DNA of 64,000 bases from CAVTWD01 sp963738325 (GCA_963738325.1 CAVTWD010000014.1:18566-82565), one strand, 5' to 3'; shown: positions 8,211-17,478, counted from the first letter of the stretch. Notes: a model not told the origin generated them from the letters alone. Numbers and translations: made by a program.

Positions 8211-9219
8211 GAGCTCTGGTGAGCCGCGCCCATGAGCAGGGACAGGTCGACCGTGCGGCACGAGTAGCCGGTCTCGTTGTCGTACCAGCCGGCCACCTTC
8301 ACGAGCGTCCCCATGCTCATCGTCATGTCGCTGTCGAAGATGCAGCTGTGCGGGTTGCCGACGATGTCGGTGGACACCAAGGGCGCCGTGCTGTACTCCA
8401 GGATTCCCTTGAGGGGCCCGTCGGCGGCGGCGCGCATGGCGTCGTTGATCTGCTCGACGGTCGCCGCGGTCGAGAGGACCGCGGTGAAATCGGTGACGGA
8501 GCCGTCAGGTACGGGAACCCGCAACGACGTTCCGTCGAGCTTGCCCTGCATCGTGGAGAGCACCAGACCCGTGGCACGCGCCGCCCCCGTGGAGGTGGGG
8601 ACGATGTTGACGGCCGCGGCGCGGGCGCGTCGGAGATCCTTGTGGGGTCCGTCGACGAGCATCTGGTCGCCGGTGTAAGCGTGCACCGTGGTCATGAAGC
8701 CCTGCTCAACCCCGAACGAGTCGTCGAGCACCTTGACCATCGGCACGAAGCAGTTGGTCGTGCACGAGGCGTTGGAGACGACCTTGTGCTTGGCCGCGTC
8801 GAAGGAGTCCTGGTTGACCCCCATGACGATGGTGGCGTCAGCGCCCTTCGATGGGGCCGACACGATGACGGAGGGCGCGCCCGCGTCGAGGTGCATGGCC
8901 GCCTTGTCGCGGTCGGTGAAGAACCCAGTGGACTCGATCACGACGTCGACGCCGAGGTCGGCCCAAGGGAGCTCCTTCGGGTCGCGGATCTGGAGGATCT
9001 GGAGGATGTCGCCGGCTACCCGGATGCCGCCGTCGATGACCTCGACCTCCTCGTCGAGGATGCCGTGGACGGAGTCGTACTTCAAGAGGTGGGCCATGGT
9101 GTCCAGCGACCCGAGGTCGTTCGCCGCCACGAAGTCGAGATCCGCGCCCATCTTCTTGGCCCGCGGAACACCTGCCGGCCGATCCGGCCGAATCCGTTGA
9201 TGCCGACGCGCACGGTCAT
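8207..9219 (-). CDS. gap: glyceraldehyde-3-phosphate dehydrogenase, type I (one N-terminal frameshift)
   Basis: This is an NAD-dependent glycolytic dehydrogenase. The catalytic Cys lies in SNASCTTNC, and the phosphate- and NAD-binding regions HAYTGDQMLVDGPHKDLRRAR, NIVPTSTGAA and WYDNETGYSCR are intact. The N-terminal Rossmann segment is in another frame: ATG at 9219 reads MTVRVGINGFGRIGRQVFR. The coding then shifts near 9160-9166 (CCGCGGGCC) into the frame of AKKMGADLDFVAAND. One missing base restores a full-length protein. A GAAAGGAAAG ribosome-binding site precedes the ATG. It is the first gene of the glycolytic operon. In an essential gene the shift is most likely a sequencing indel. Confidence 0.92.
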
Positions 9220-9274
9220 GTCGCTTTCCTTTCTTCGGCCCACCTAGCTGGGCGAGCACGGGCCGCGTGCGCCC

Positions 9275-9292
9275 GCGAACCTAGCGGTTCGC
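9275..9292. promoter_or_regulatory. inverted repeat upstream of gap
   Basis: A perfect 7-bp palindrome, GCGAACC-tagc-GGTTCGC, lies in the 91-bp gap between the rapZ stop and the gap start. On the minus strand it overlaps a TAGGTT that could be a -10 element. It could be an operator for the glycolytic operon or a short terminator for rapZ; there is no T tract. It is not a LexA box, since its CGAAC and GTTCG halves are separated by six bases instead of four. Confidence 0.4.
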
Positions 9293-9310
9293 CCCGGGGC
9301 CTGTCGCCGG

Positions 9311-10171
9311 TCAGTCCGACCGGCCCAGATCGCGATGCTGGACGGTGGGTGCGAGCCCGCGCCGGCGCAGGCGGCGGGCCAGCTCCTCGGCGATGGCGAC
9401 CGAGCGGTGCCGGCCACCCGTGCAGCCGAAGGCGAGCGTCAGGTAGCTCTTTCCCTCCGCCTCGTACGCGGGCAGCAGCAGCTCGAGGAGGTCCTCCAGA
9501 CGGGCGAGGAAGTCCTGGGTCGTCAGCTGGTCGAGCACGTAGTCGCGCACGTCGGCATCGAGCCCGGTCCGGTGGCGCAGCGCCTCGACCCAGTACGGGT
9601 TCGGCAGGAAACGGCAGTCAAGGACGAGGTCGACGTCGAGGGGAAGGCCGTGCTTGTAGCCGAACGACGTGATGGTCGTCTGCATGCCGGCGGCCGGTAC
9701 CTCCTCGCCGAACGCGTCAGTGAGGCGGCCCTTGAGTTGGTGGACGTTCAGGCCGGTGGTGTCGATCACGAGATCGGCCATGGCGCGCACCGGCTCGAGC
9801 AGGGCGCGCTCCTGCTCGATGAGATCGAGCACGCTCTGGCTGCCGTCGGACAGGGGGTGCTTGCGGCGCGTGCTCCCGTAGCGCTTCACGAGCTCAGGCG
9901 TCGACGCTTCGAGGAACAGCACGCGCACGCGATGGCCGGCGACCCGAAGGCGTCCGATCACCTCGCCGATGTCGGCTTGGTGCGCGCCGCTCCCCACGAC
10001 GAGGGCGAGATGGTCGATGCTCGACCCCCGGGCGCTCCCCAGCTCGGTGACCTTCTCGATGAGCGAGCTGGGGAGGTTGTCGACCACGAACCAGCCGAGG
10101 TCCTCGAGATCATCCGCCGCTTGCGATCGTCCCGCGCCGGACAACCCGGTGATGACCAGGATGTCGGTCAT
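9311..10171 (-). CDS. rapZ: RNase adapter / nucleotide-binding protein RapZ
   Basis: This 286-residue P-loop protein is of the RapZ (YvcJ) family. The N-terminal nucleotide site is GLSGAGRS (Arg in place of the common Lys of GxxGxGKS, a frequent variant in high-GC Gram-positives), followed by the hallmark GWFVVDNLP. The C-terminal domain has SFGYKHGLPLDVDLVLDCRFLPNP and the GCTGGRHRSV motif. It binds nucleotides; in Proteobacteria it regulates glmS sRNA turnover, but its role in Actinobacteria is less clear. In most Actinobacteria rapZ is followed by yvcK and whiA before gap. Here gap follows directly. Confidence 0.95.
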   Translation of the reverse strand: MTDILVITGLSGAGRSQAADDLEDLGWFVVDNLPSSLIEKVTELGSARGSSIDHLALVVGSGAHQADIGEVIGRLRVAGHRVRVLFLEASTPELVKRYGSTRRKHPLSDGSQSVLDLIEQERALLEPVRAMADLVIDTTGLNVHQLKGRLTDAFGEEVPAAGMQTTITSFGYKHGLPLDVDLVLDCRFLPNPYWVEALRHRTGLDADVRDYVLDQLTTQDFLARLEDLLELLLPAYEAEGKSYLTLAFGCTGGRHRSVAIAEELARRLRRRGLAPTVQHRDLGRSD

Positions 10172-10241
10172 GAGCTCCGAGGCCGCATCCCGCTGACGCT
10201 CACGACATCAGCCTACCGGCGAGCGCCCCGAGCCAGAAGGC

Positions 10242-10580
10242 TCAGCCGACGCGCACGATGGCCGCGACAAGGGCGGCGATGGCCAGCATCGAACCGATGT
10301 TGGCCGCGACGAGCTTCGGGAGCATGGCCCGGACTTCGCCGCGTAGCTCACCCATCTCGCCCCGCAGTTCACCGATCTGCCCACGAAGCTCTGCCACCTC
10401 CCCTCGGACCTCGGCGATCTCGCCTCGGAGCTCGGCCCGGACCTCCCGGAGGTCGGACTGTCGAGCGACGTCGTTCCACCCGGTAGGGGGAAGCAGCTCC
10501 ATCAGGACGTCGGCTTCCTCGGCTCCCCATGTTCGGGAAGCGGCAACGTACAGGCGGCGGCGATTGGCGTCGGTGACCAT
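10242..10580 (-). CDS. coiled-coil protein with C-terminal membrane anchor
   Basis: This is a 112-residue protein with no family I can name. Residues about 40-88 form an almost perfect heptad-like repeat of [E/Q][V/I/L][R/G]GE units (LRGEIAEVRGEVAELRGQIG and onward), predicting a long parallel coiled coil. Residues about 90-110 (LVAANIGSMLAIAALVAAIV) form a single membrane helix ending in RVG. The ATG at 10580 has GGGGGA about five bases upstream. It sits between the methyltransferase and rapZ on the same strand. The architecture resembles DUF1640-like or bdr-like anchored coiled coils, but that is only a shape match. Confidence 0.65.
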   Translation of the reverse strand: MVTDANRRRLYVAASRTWGAEEADVLMELLPPTGWNDVARQSDLREVRAELRGEIAEVRGEVAELRGQIGELRGEMGELRGEVRAMLPKLVAANIGSMLAIAALVAAIVRVG

Positions 10581-10649
10581 GGTGTTCCCCCATGAGGTGG
10601 GACGGCGCCGCGGGGGAAGCGCATGGTGCGAGCATAGCGAGGGGGTGTG

Positions 10650-11399
10650 TCAGGGATCCCGCTCGGCGACGAGGGCTAGGAGGCGGGGGATCGTCGCGGC
10701 CCCGGCGTACTCCTCCGCCCGGGCGAGGAACCCGGGCGGTGGGGCCGGCTCCTCCATGCGGCGGACGAACAGGCCGTTGGCGGCCATGGCGTTCACGTAG
10801 CGCGAGAGGGGCCGGTGAATGAAGGGGATGAACACGCCCTTGTCGACCTCTTCGATCGACTCGTCCTCGACCAGATACGCACCGATGCGCCAGTACTGCT
10901 CCGGGGGGTCGAGCAGCTGGTCGTCGATCCATCCGCTGCCCGGCGTCTGCAGGAGCGGGTGATTGAGGAAGAACACGAACCGGCCTCCTCGCCGCAGCAC
11001 GCGGGCCACTTCCGCGACGGCGCCGTCCACCTCGCGGATGTGTTCGAAGACGAGGCAGGCGACGACGGCGTCGAAGCTCTCCGCACAGAAAGGGAGCGCG
11101 TCGGCCACCGCCCGGACGTAGGTCGGGCCACCGGCGCGCGCGGCGGCCACCGTGAGCTGAGCCCACGCCGGATCGACCCCTACCGCGCGACCGGCTCCCG
11201 TCGAGCACACGGTGCGGGCGATCTGGCCTTCGCCGCAGCCGACGTCGAGGACGTCCGCGCACCCGCGGAGCCAGTGGGTGACGAGCGGGACGATCTGCTC
11301 CACGTATTCGGGGTCGGCGCCGTCGGTGAAGCCGTCCTGCCACCAGCGGGCGTGCTGTTCCCAGAAGTCGCCCGCCCCGCCCGAGCCTGCCGCGATCAC
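10650..11399 (-). CDS. class I SAM-dependent methyltransferase
   Basis: The glycine-rich SAM site (VLDVGCGEGQIAR, around residues 50-62) is followed by an acidic residue at the end of strand 2 (AVGVDPAW). It continues with DALPFCAESFDAVVACLVFEHI and LRRGGRFVFFLNHPLLQ, the classic Methyltransf_11 pattern. The GTG at 11399 overlaps the uvrC stop as GTGA; the open frame runs further into uvrC without homology. It gives 249 residues. The substrate is unknown; the C-terminal half (YVNAMAANGLFVRRMEEP) resembles small-molecule or quinone-type methyltransferases. It is transcribed with uvrC. Confidence 0.85.
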   Translation of the reverse strand: MIAAGSGGAGDFWEQHARWWQDGFTDGADPEYVEQIVPLVTHWLRGCADVLDVGCGEGQIARTVCSTGAGRAVGVDPAWAQLTVAAARAGGPTYVRAVADALPFCAESFDAVVACLVFEHIREVDGAVAEVARVLRRGGRFVFFLNHPLLQTPGSGWIDDQLLDPPEQYWRIGAYLVEDESIEEVDKGVFIPFIHRPLSRYVNAMAANGLFVRRMEEPAPPPGFLARAEEYAGAATIPRLLALVAERDP

Positions 11400-13255
11400 C
11401 TCGGGTGGAGCTTGGTGTAGACGGCCTCCGCCACCGCGTCGGGCATCCACGACGGCGCCTTCAACTCGTCGAGCGTCGCCTTGCGCAGCGCGGTCATGCC
11501 ACCGAGCTCTTTCACGAGACGCTTGCGGCGGGTCGGCCCGAGGCCGGGCACGTCGTCGAGGACGCTGCTGGTCATCCGCTTGCCCCGCCGTTCCCGATGG
11601 AAGGTGTTGGCGAAGCGGTGCGCCTCGTCCCTCACTCGTTGGAGGAGGTACAGCGCCTCGGATTGGCGGGGGATCTGCACCGGGTCCGCTCGCCCCGGGA
11701 CGTACACCTCCTCGAAGCGCTTCGCCAGCGACGCGACGGGGATCTCGTCTTCCAACCCGAGCTCGTGCACGACTCGCTGGGCCACGGCCAGCTGGCCCTT
11801 GCCGCCGTCGACGAGCAGCAACTGCGGCGGGTAGACGAACTTGCCGGGGCGCTCGCTCACCGGCCGTTCACGCTCGTCGAGGTACGCGGTGAGCCGCCGG
11901 GTCAGCACCTCCTCCATCGCGGCGTAGTCATCGTTGCCGTCCACGCCCTTGACCTTGAACCGCCGGTACTCGCCCTTGCGGGGAAGCCCGTCCTCCAGCA
12001 CCACCATCGAGCCGACGTAGTCGGTGCCCTGCAGGTGGGCCATGTCGTAGCACTCGATGCGAAGAGGAGCCTCGGGGAGGTCGAGGGCGTCCTGGAGCTC
12101 GTTGAGGGCGCGCGCCCGGCTGTTGTGGTCGGCGGCTCGCCGCAGGCGGTGCCGCGTGAACTCCTCCTTGGCATTGCGGGTGACCGTCTCCTGCAACGCT
12201 CGCTTGTCGCCGCGCTGGGGCACCCGCACGAGCACGCGCGACCCGCGCCGCTCACACAGCCATGCCTCGTGGACGGCGAGCTGGTCTGGCTCGACCGGCA
12301 CGAGCACCTGCTTCGGGAACCCGAGCGGCGGCTCCTCGCCGTAGAGGGCGGTGAGGATGCGCTCGACCAGACCGCCCGGGGTCACGTCCTCCACCTTGTC
12401 GACGATGAACCCCTTCCGGCCCACGACCCGACCCCGCCGGACGAAGAACACCTGCACCGCGGCTTCGAGATCGTCGTCGGCGAGACCGATCACGTCGAGG
12501 TCCTCGTTCCGGTCGGCGACCATCTGCTGGCGCTCGATGGCTTTTGTGACGGCGGCCAGCCGGTCGCGCAGCCGAGCGGCCTTCTCGTACTCGAGGTCGC
12601 CCGCGGCCGCTTTCATCTCGGCCGCCAGCCGCTTCACGACGGGATCGGTGTCGCCGTCGAGGAAGTCGAGCAGCTCCCCGACGAGCTCGCCGTAGCGCTC
12701 GTGGGTGACCTCCCCCACACACGGCCCCGAGCACTTCTCGATGTGGTACAGGAGGCACGGCCGGCCCAGCCGCTCGTGGGCCTTGAACTTGTTCGGCGAG
12801 CAGGTGCGGATGGGGAAGGTCCGCAACAACAGGTCGAGGGTGTCGCGGATGGCGTAGGCGTGGGCGTACGGCCCGAAGTAGCGGACGCCCTTGCGCTTGC
12901 GGCCCCGCATCACCATCGCCCGCGGCCACTCCTCGTCGAGGGTGACGGCGAGGAAGGGGTAGCTCTTGTCGTCGCGCAGGCGGATGTTGAAGCGGGGCTT
13001 GTGCTGCTTGATGAGGCTGTACTCGAGCATGAGGGCCTCGACCTCGTTGCGCACCTGGATCCACTCGACGGTCGCCGCTGACGCGACCATCTGGGCGGTG
13101 CGCAAATGCAGCGCCGAGGGGTCGCCGAAGTAGTTGGACAGGCGGGAGCGGAGGCTCGCCGCCTTGCCGACGTAGATGACCCTGCCCTCGGCGTCCTTGA
13201 ACTGGTACGAGCCTGGCGCGTCGGGGATCGTGCCGGTCTCGGGGCGCTGCACCAC
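11396..13255 (-). CDS. uvrC: excinuclease ABC subunit C
   Basis: This is the dual-incision nuclease of nucleotide excision repair. Domains in order: GIY-YIG nuclease (residues about 10-95, PDAPGSYQFKDAEGRVIYVG), Cys-rich linker (CLLYHIEKCSGPCVG), UVR motif that contacts UvrB (about 205-240), RNase H-like nuclease (about 375-530, IECYDMAHLQGTDYVGSMVV; LLLVDGGKGQL) and tandem helix-hairpin-helix (DVPGLGPTRRKRLVKELGG). It gives 619 residues, full length. The start is GTG at 13255 or GTG at 13252. A TAACCT at 13263-13268 lies exactly seven bases before 13255, suggesting a leaderless transcript. uvrA and uvrB are within 8 kb. Confidence 0.96.
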   Translation of the reverse strand: MVQRPETGTIPDAPGSYQFKDAEGRVIYVGKAASLRSRLSNYFGDPSALHLRTAQMVASAATVEWIQVRNEVEALMLEYSLIKQHKPRFNIRLRDDKSYPFLAVTLDEEWPRAMVMRGRKRKGVRYFGPYAHAYAIRDTLDLLLRTFPIRTCSPNKFKAHERLGRPCLLYHIEKCSGPCVGEVTHERYGELVGELLDFLDGDTDPVVKRLAAEMKAAAGDLEYEKAARLRDRLAAVTKAIERQQMVADRNEDLDVIGLADDDLEAAVQVFFVRRGRVVGRKGFIVDKVEDVTPGGLVERILTALYGEEPPLGFPKQVLVPVEPDQLAVHEAWLCERRGSRVLVRVPQRGDKRALQETVTRNAKEEFTRHRLRRAADHNSRARALNELQDALDLPEAPLRIECYDMAHLQGTDYVGSMVVLEDGLPRKGEYRRFKVKGVDGNDDYAAMEEVLTRRLTAYLDERERPVSERPGKFVYPPQLLLVDGGKGQLAVAQRVVHELGLEDEIPVASLAKRFEEVYVPGRADPVQIPRQSEALYLLQRVRDEAHRFANTFHRERRGKRMTSSVLDDVPGLGPTRRKRLVKELGGMTALRKATLDELKAPSWMPDAVAEAVYTKLHPR

Positions 13256-13262
13256 GTCCTTC

Positions 13263-13268
13263 AGGTTA
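13263..13268 (-). promoter_or_regulatory. -10 element of uvrC
   Basis: TAACCT on the minus strand ends seven bases before the GTG at 13255. This matches the actinobacterial TANNNT consensus, and the spacing puts the predicted transcription start at or next to the start codon. No clear -35 is visible. Confidence 0.45.
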
Positions 13269-13462
13269 GGGCCGTGCCCGTCAACCGATCCCGGTGCTCG
13301 ACGCCGGCGGGCGCGTCAGCTCGGTCGGGGCCGTACACTGCAGGCACGCCGCCCGGGTCCGGCGCCATATCCCGTCTCGGGGCCGACATCCCCGTGGAGC
13401 AGACCGGGCTGCCTCCACCGGCCGAGACCGAGGCATCTCCCACGGGAGGAAAACGAAAACGC

Positions 13463-14578
13463 ATGTTGCGCCTGCAGTCACCGCTGCCGGAGGAGTACAC
13501 GAGCGCGCCCGCCGACGACCTGGCGGCCCGGATCGGAGCGGCCAAGGCCGCGCTCGGTGAGCGCCTCTACATCCTCGGCCACCACTACCAACGAGACGAG
13601 GTGATGCGCTGGGCCGATGCCCGGGGCGACTCGTTCCGGCTGTCCGTCCTGGCCAAGGAGCACCCGGAGGCCGAGTTCATCGTCTTCTGCGGGGTGCACT
13701 TCATGGCCGAATCGGCCGACATCCTCACCGGCCCGCACCAGCACGTCATCCTGCCCGACCTCAACGCGGGCTGCTCGATGGCCGACATGGCCGACCTCGA
13801 CAGCGTGGAGGAGGCATGGGACGTGCTCGCCGCGGTGGTCGACATCGACGCGGTCGTCCCGATCACCTACATGAACTCGTCGGCCGCGTTGAAGGCCTTC
13901 GTGGGCGATCACGGCGGCGCCGTCTGCACCTCCACCAATGCCCGGGCGGTGCTCGACTGGGCCTTCCGGCCGGCGTCGGCCGGGGGCGCCGGAGGGCAGA
14001 AGGTCCTGTTCTTCCCCGACCAGCACCTCGGGCGCAACACCGGTCTGGCCATGGGATACGAGCTGGGCGACATGCGGGTGTGGGACCCGCGGCGCGACCA
14101 CGGCGGCCTCGAAGAGCCGGACCTGAAAGGAGCCGCCTTCCTGCTCTGGAAGGGCCACTGCTCGGTGCACCAACGCTTCCGGCCCGAACACGTGCAGGCG
14201 TTCCGGGAGGTCAACCCCGGCGGGATCGTCGTCGTGCACCCCGAGTGCAGCTACGAGGTGTGCGCGTTGGCCGACCAGGTCGGCTCGACGGACTACATCA
14301 TCCGGGCCGTCCAGGCCGCCCCCGCGGGCTCGGTCATCGGCGTCGGCACCGAGATCCACCTCGTGAAGCGGCTCGACGACGAGACCCCCGGGAAGACGGT
14401 GGTGTCGCTCGATCCTCTCGTCTGCCCGTGCTCGACGATGTTCCGGATCGACGCCGCCCACCTGTGCTGGGTGCTCGAGAACCTCCTGGCCGGTCGAGTC
14501 GTCAACCGGATCGTGGTGAGCGACGACATCGCCGCGTCGGCCCGCGTGGCCCTCGACCGCATGCTCGCCATCACCTGA
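13463..14578 (+). CDS. nadA: quinolinate synthase A
   Basis: It condenses iminoaspartate with dihydroxyacetone phosphate to quinolinate for NAD synthesis, using a [4Fe-4S] cluster. The ATG at 13463 (MLRLQSPLPEEY) is preceded by GGGAGGA; the frame is open upstream but that part overlaps the uvrC promoter and lacks homology. Probable cluster ligands are Cys104 (NAGCSMADMA), Cys262 (HPECSYEV) and Cys321 or Cys323 (CPCSTMFRID). Substrate-binding motifs ILGHHYQRDEV, YMNSSAALKA and FFPDQHLGRN are present. It gives 371 residues. nadB and nadC are not adjacent. A TACACT at 13334-13339 may be its -10, leaving a leader of about 115 bases. Confidence 0.94.
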   Translation: MLRLQSPLPEEYTSAPADDLAARIGAAKAALGERLYILGHHYQRDEVMRWADARGDSFRLSVLAKEHPEAEFIVFCGVHFMAESADILTGPHQHVILPDLNAGCSMADMADLDSVEEAWDVLAAVVDIDAVVPITYMNSSAALKAFVGDHGGAVCTSTNARAVLDWAFRPASAGGAGGQKVLFFPDQHLGRNTGLAMGYELGDMRVWDPRRDHGGLEEPDLKGAAFLLWKGHCSVHQRFRPEHVQAFREVNPGGIVVVHPECSYEVCALADQVGSTDYIIRAVQAAPAGSVIGVGTEIHLVKRLDDETPGKTVVSLDPLVCPCSTMFRIDAAHLCWVLENLLAGRVVNRIVVSDDIAASARVALDRMLAIT

Positions 14579-14612
14579 CGGCCGGAGGGAGCGGCGGGCT
14601 CGCCCCGACGAT

Positions 14613-17471
14613 TCAGCGCGACGGGGCCGCGAGCACGGGACCGAGGGATCGGCCCGTGTGGCTGGCGGGCACGGTGACGACATGCTCGGGCGCGCCTTCG
14701 GCCACGACGGTGCCGCCGCCTGCCCCGCCTTCCGGACCCAGGTCGAGGATCCAGTCGGCGGACTTGACGACGTCGAGATTGTGCTCGATGACGAGCACGG
14801 TGTTGCCCTGGTCGACCAGTCGCGACAGCACGGTGAGCAACTTGCGGACATCGTCGAAGTGCAGCCCGGTGGTGGGCTCGTCGAGCAGGTAGATGGTGTG
14901 GCCGGTGGATCGCTTGGCCAGCTCGGACGCCAACTTCACCCGTTGCGCCTCTCCTCCGGACAGCGTCGGCGCCGGCTGCCCGAGGCGCACGTAGCCGAGA
15001 CCGACATCGACCAGCGTCTGCATGTGGCGGGCGATGGCCGGCTGGTTGCCGAAGAAGGCCAGCGCCTCCTCGATCGGCATGTCGAGCACCTCGGCGATGT
15101 TCTTCCCCTTGAAGGTGATGTCGAGGGTGTCGCGGTTGTACCGAGCGCCCTTGCACACCTCGCACGGCACGTAGACGTCCGGCAGGAAGTGCATCTCGAT
15201 CTTGATGGTGCCGTCGCCGGCGCAGGCCTCGCAGCGACCGCCGGACACGTTGAAGGAGAAGCGGCCCGGGAGGTACCCGCGGACCTTCGCCTCCTGGGTG
15301 CTGGCGAACAGGCGCCGGATGTGGTCGAAGACGCCGGTGTAGGTGGCCGGGTTCGAGCGAGGGGTCCGCCCGATGGGCGACTGGTCGATGTCGATGACCT
15401 TGTCGAGGAGCTGGACGCCCTCGACGGTGCGATGGCGACCGGGCGCCGTGCGGGACTTGTAGATCTTCTGCATGAGCGACGGCAGCAGGATGTCGCCCAC
15501 GAGCGTGGACTTGCCCGAACCCGAGACACCGGTGACCGCCACGAAGCACCCGAGGGGGATGCGGACGTCGATGTTCTTGAGGTTGTGCTCGCGCGCTCCC
15601 CTCACCACCAGCCACTCGTCGCCGGGCAGGCGCCGTTGGCGGGGCACCGGGATCGAGCGCTTGCGGGCGAGGTACTGCCCGGTGAGCGAGCCCTTCGCCT
15701 TGATGAGCCCCGGGACGGGACCCGAGTAGACGACCTCGCCGCCGTGCTCACCCGCGCCCGGCCCGATGTCGACGACCCAGTCGGCGACGCGGATCGTCTC
15801 TTCGTCGTGCTCGACGACCAGCACGGTGTTGCCGAGGTCGCGCAGGCGGACGAGGGTGTCGATGAGACGCCGGTTGTCACGCTGGTGCAATCCGATGGAG
15901 GGCTCGTCGAGCACGTACAGGACGCCGACGAGGCCCGAGCCGATCTGGCTGGCGAGGCGGATCCGTTGCGCCTCACCGCCGGCCAGAGTGCCCGCGGAAC
16001 GAGACAGGGTGAGGTAGTCGAGGCCCACGTCGAGCAGGAAGCTCATGCGGGCGTTGATCTCCTTGACGACGCGTTCGGCGATCATCCGGTCGCGCTCGGA
16101 CAGCTCGAGCCCGGCGAGGAACTTGGACGACTCGCCGATCGAGAGATCGCAGACGGCACTGATGTTCTTGCCGCCGACGGTGACGGCCAGGGAGGCCGGC
16201 TTCAACCGCGCCCCGTCGCAGTGCGGGCAGGGGACCTCACGCATGTAGGTCTCGACCTGCTCGCGCGACCAGTCGCTCTCGGAGGTCTGATGCCGGCGCT
16301 GGAGGAACGGGATGACGCCCTCGTAGCTGGTGGAGAACTGCCGCTGGCGGCCGTAGCGGTTGCGGTACTTCACCGTGATGCTGCCCTTGGTGCCGTGCAG
16401 CAGCAGGTTCTGATGGGCCTTCGAGAGCTTGCCCCAGGGCTTGTCGAGGTCGATGTCGTTGGCCTCGGCGACCGCCTCGAGCATCCGCTGGAAGTACTGG
16501 GTACGGGCCGTGCTCCAGGGCGAGATCGCCCCTTCGTTCACCGAGATGTCGGGGTTGGGGACGACCAGCTCGGGGTCGACCTCGAACGTGGTGCCCAACC
16601 CGTCGCAGTGCTCGCAGGCGCCATAGGGCGAGTTGAAGGAGAAGTTCCGAGGCGCCAGCTCCTCGTAGGACTCGAACCCGATGGGGCAGGCAAGGTGCTG
16701 CGAGAACGTGAGCGTCTCGGCCTCGGAGCTCTCGCCCTCCCGCGGGACGATCTCGATCTCGACGACGCCCTCGGCGAGCCGCAATGCCGTCTCGACCGAG
16801 TCGGTGAGTCGACGCTCGATGCCTCCCCGCTTGACCAGGCGGTCGACGATGACCTCGATCGTGTGCTGCTCGTAGCGGGCCAGGCGCTCGGCGTTCTTCA
16901 AGAAGTCCGCGATGTCGACGACGTCGCCGTCGATACGGGCGCGTACGTAGCCCTGCCCGGAGAGATCGGCGAGCAGCGTCTCGTACTCGCCCTTGCGACC
17001 TCTCACCACCGGAGCGAGCACCTGGAACCTGGCGCCCTCCGGCAGCTCGGCCAGACGGTCGACGATCTGCTGTGGCGTCTGGCGCTCGAGGCGCACACCA
17101 TGCTCCGGGCAGTGGGGCACGCCGATCCGCGCGAAGAGCAGGCGGAGGTAGTCGTAGACCTCGGTGATCGTCCCCACCGTCGAACGCGGGTTGCGCGACG
17201 CCGACTTCTGGTCGATGGAGATGGCGGGTGAGAGGCCCTCGATGAAGTCGACGTCGGGCTTGTCCATCTGGCCGAGGAACTGGCGGGCGTACGCGCTGAG
17301 CGACTCGACATAGCGGCGCTGGCCCTCGGCGTAGATCGTGTCGAAGGCCAGGCTGGACTTGCCGGAACCGGAGAGCCCGGTGAAGACGATGAGCTGGTCG
17401 CGGGGCAGGTCGACGCTGATGTTCTTGAGGTTGTGCTCCTTGGCGCCCCGCACGACGAGCTGGTCGGCCAT
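14613..17471 (-). CDS. uvrA: excinuclease ABC subunit A
   Basis: This is the damage-sensing ATPase of excision repair, 952 residues. Starting at ATG 17471 it reads MADQLVVRGAKEHNLKNISV. Both ABC modules are complete: Walker A GLSGSGKSS and GVSGSGKST, ABC signatures LAGGEAQRIRLASQIG and LSGGEAQRVKLASELA, and Walker B VLDEPSIGLH and LLDEPTTGLH. Zinc-binding pairs are visible (ACEHCDGLG; CPHCDGARLKP; CEACAGDG with CEVCKGARY). The open frame continues upstream past the -10 element and into the DUF2332 gene, so the longer start is rejected. A TAGGCT seven bases upstream suggests leaderless translation. A LexA-type box lies 104 bases upstream. Confidence 0.97.
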   Translation of the reverse strand: MADQLVVRGAKEHNLKNISVDLPRDQLIVFTGLSGSGKSSLAFDTIYAEGQRRYVESLSAYARQFLGQMDKPDVDFIEGLSPAISIDQKSASRNPRSTVGTITEVYDYLRLLFARIGVPHCPEHGVRLERQTPQQIVDRLAELPEGARFQVLAPVVRGRKGEYETLLADLSGQGYVRARIDGDVVDIADFLKNAERLARYEQHTIEVIVDRLVKRGGIERRLTDSVETALRLAEGVVEIEIVPREGESSEAETLTFSQHLACPIGFESYEELAPRNFSFNSPYGACEHCDGLGTTFEVDPELVVPNPDISVNEGAISPWSTARTQYFQRMLEAVAEANDIDLDKPWGKLSKAHQNLLLHGTKGSITVKYRNRYGRQRQFSTSYEGVIPFLQRRHQTSESDWSREQVETYMREVPCPHCDGARLKPASLAVTVGGKNISAVCDLSIGESSKFLAGLELSERDRMIAERVVKEINARMSFLLDVGLDYLTLSRSAGTLAGGEAQRIRLASQIGSGLVGVLYVLDEPSIGLHQRDNRRLIDTLVRLRDLGNTVLVVEHDEETIRVADWVVDIGPGAGEHGGEVVYSGPVPGLIKAKGSLTGQYLARKRSIPVPRQRRLPGDEWLVVRGAREHNLKNIDVRIPLGCFVAVTGVSGSGKSTLVGDILLPSLMQKIYKSRTAPGRHRTVEGVQLLDKVIDIDQSPIGRTPRSNPATYTGVFDHIRRLFASTQEAKVRGYLPGRFSFNVSGGRCEACAGDGTIKIEMHFLPDVYVPCEVCKGARYNRDTLDITFKGKNIAEVLDMPIEEALAFFGNQPAIARHMQTLVDVGLGYVRLGQPAPTLSGGEAQRVKLASELAKRSTGHTIYLLDEPTTGLHFDDVRKLLTVLSRLVDQGNTVLVIEHNLDVVKSADWILDLGPEGGAGGGTVVAEGAPEHVVTVPASHTGRSLGPVLAAPSR

Positions 17472-17478
17472 CGAAGCG

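Noticed and set aside
11405..13081. 558-codon open frame on the plus strand opposite uvrC
   Set aside because: It is a codon-phase shadow of uvrC. The same applies to large plus-strand frames opposite uvrA (14658-17231), uvrB (19344-22103) and rpsA (25542-27656).
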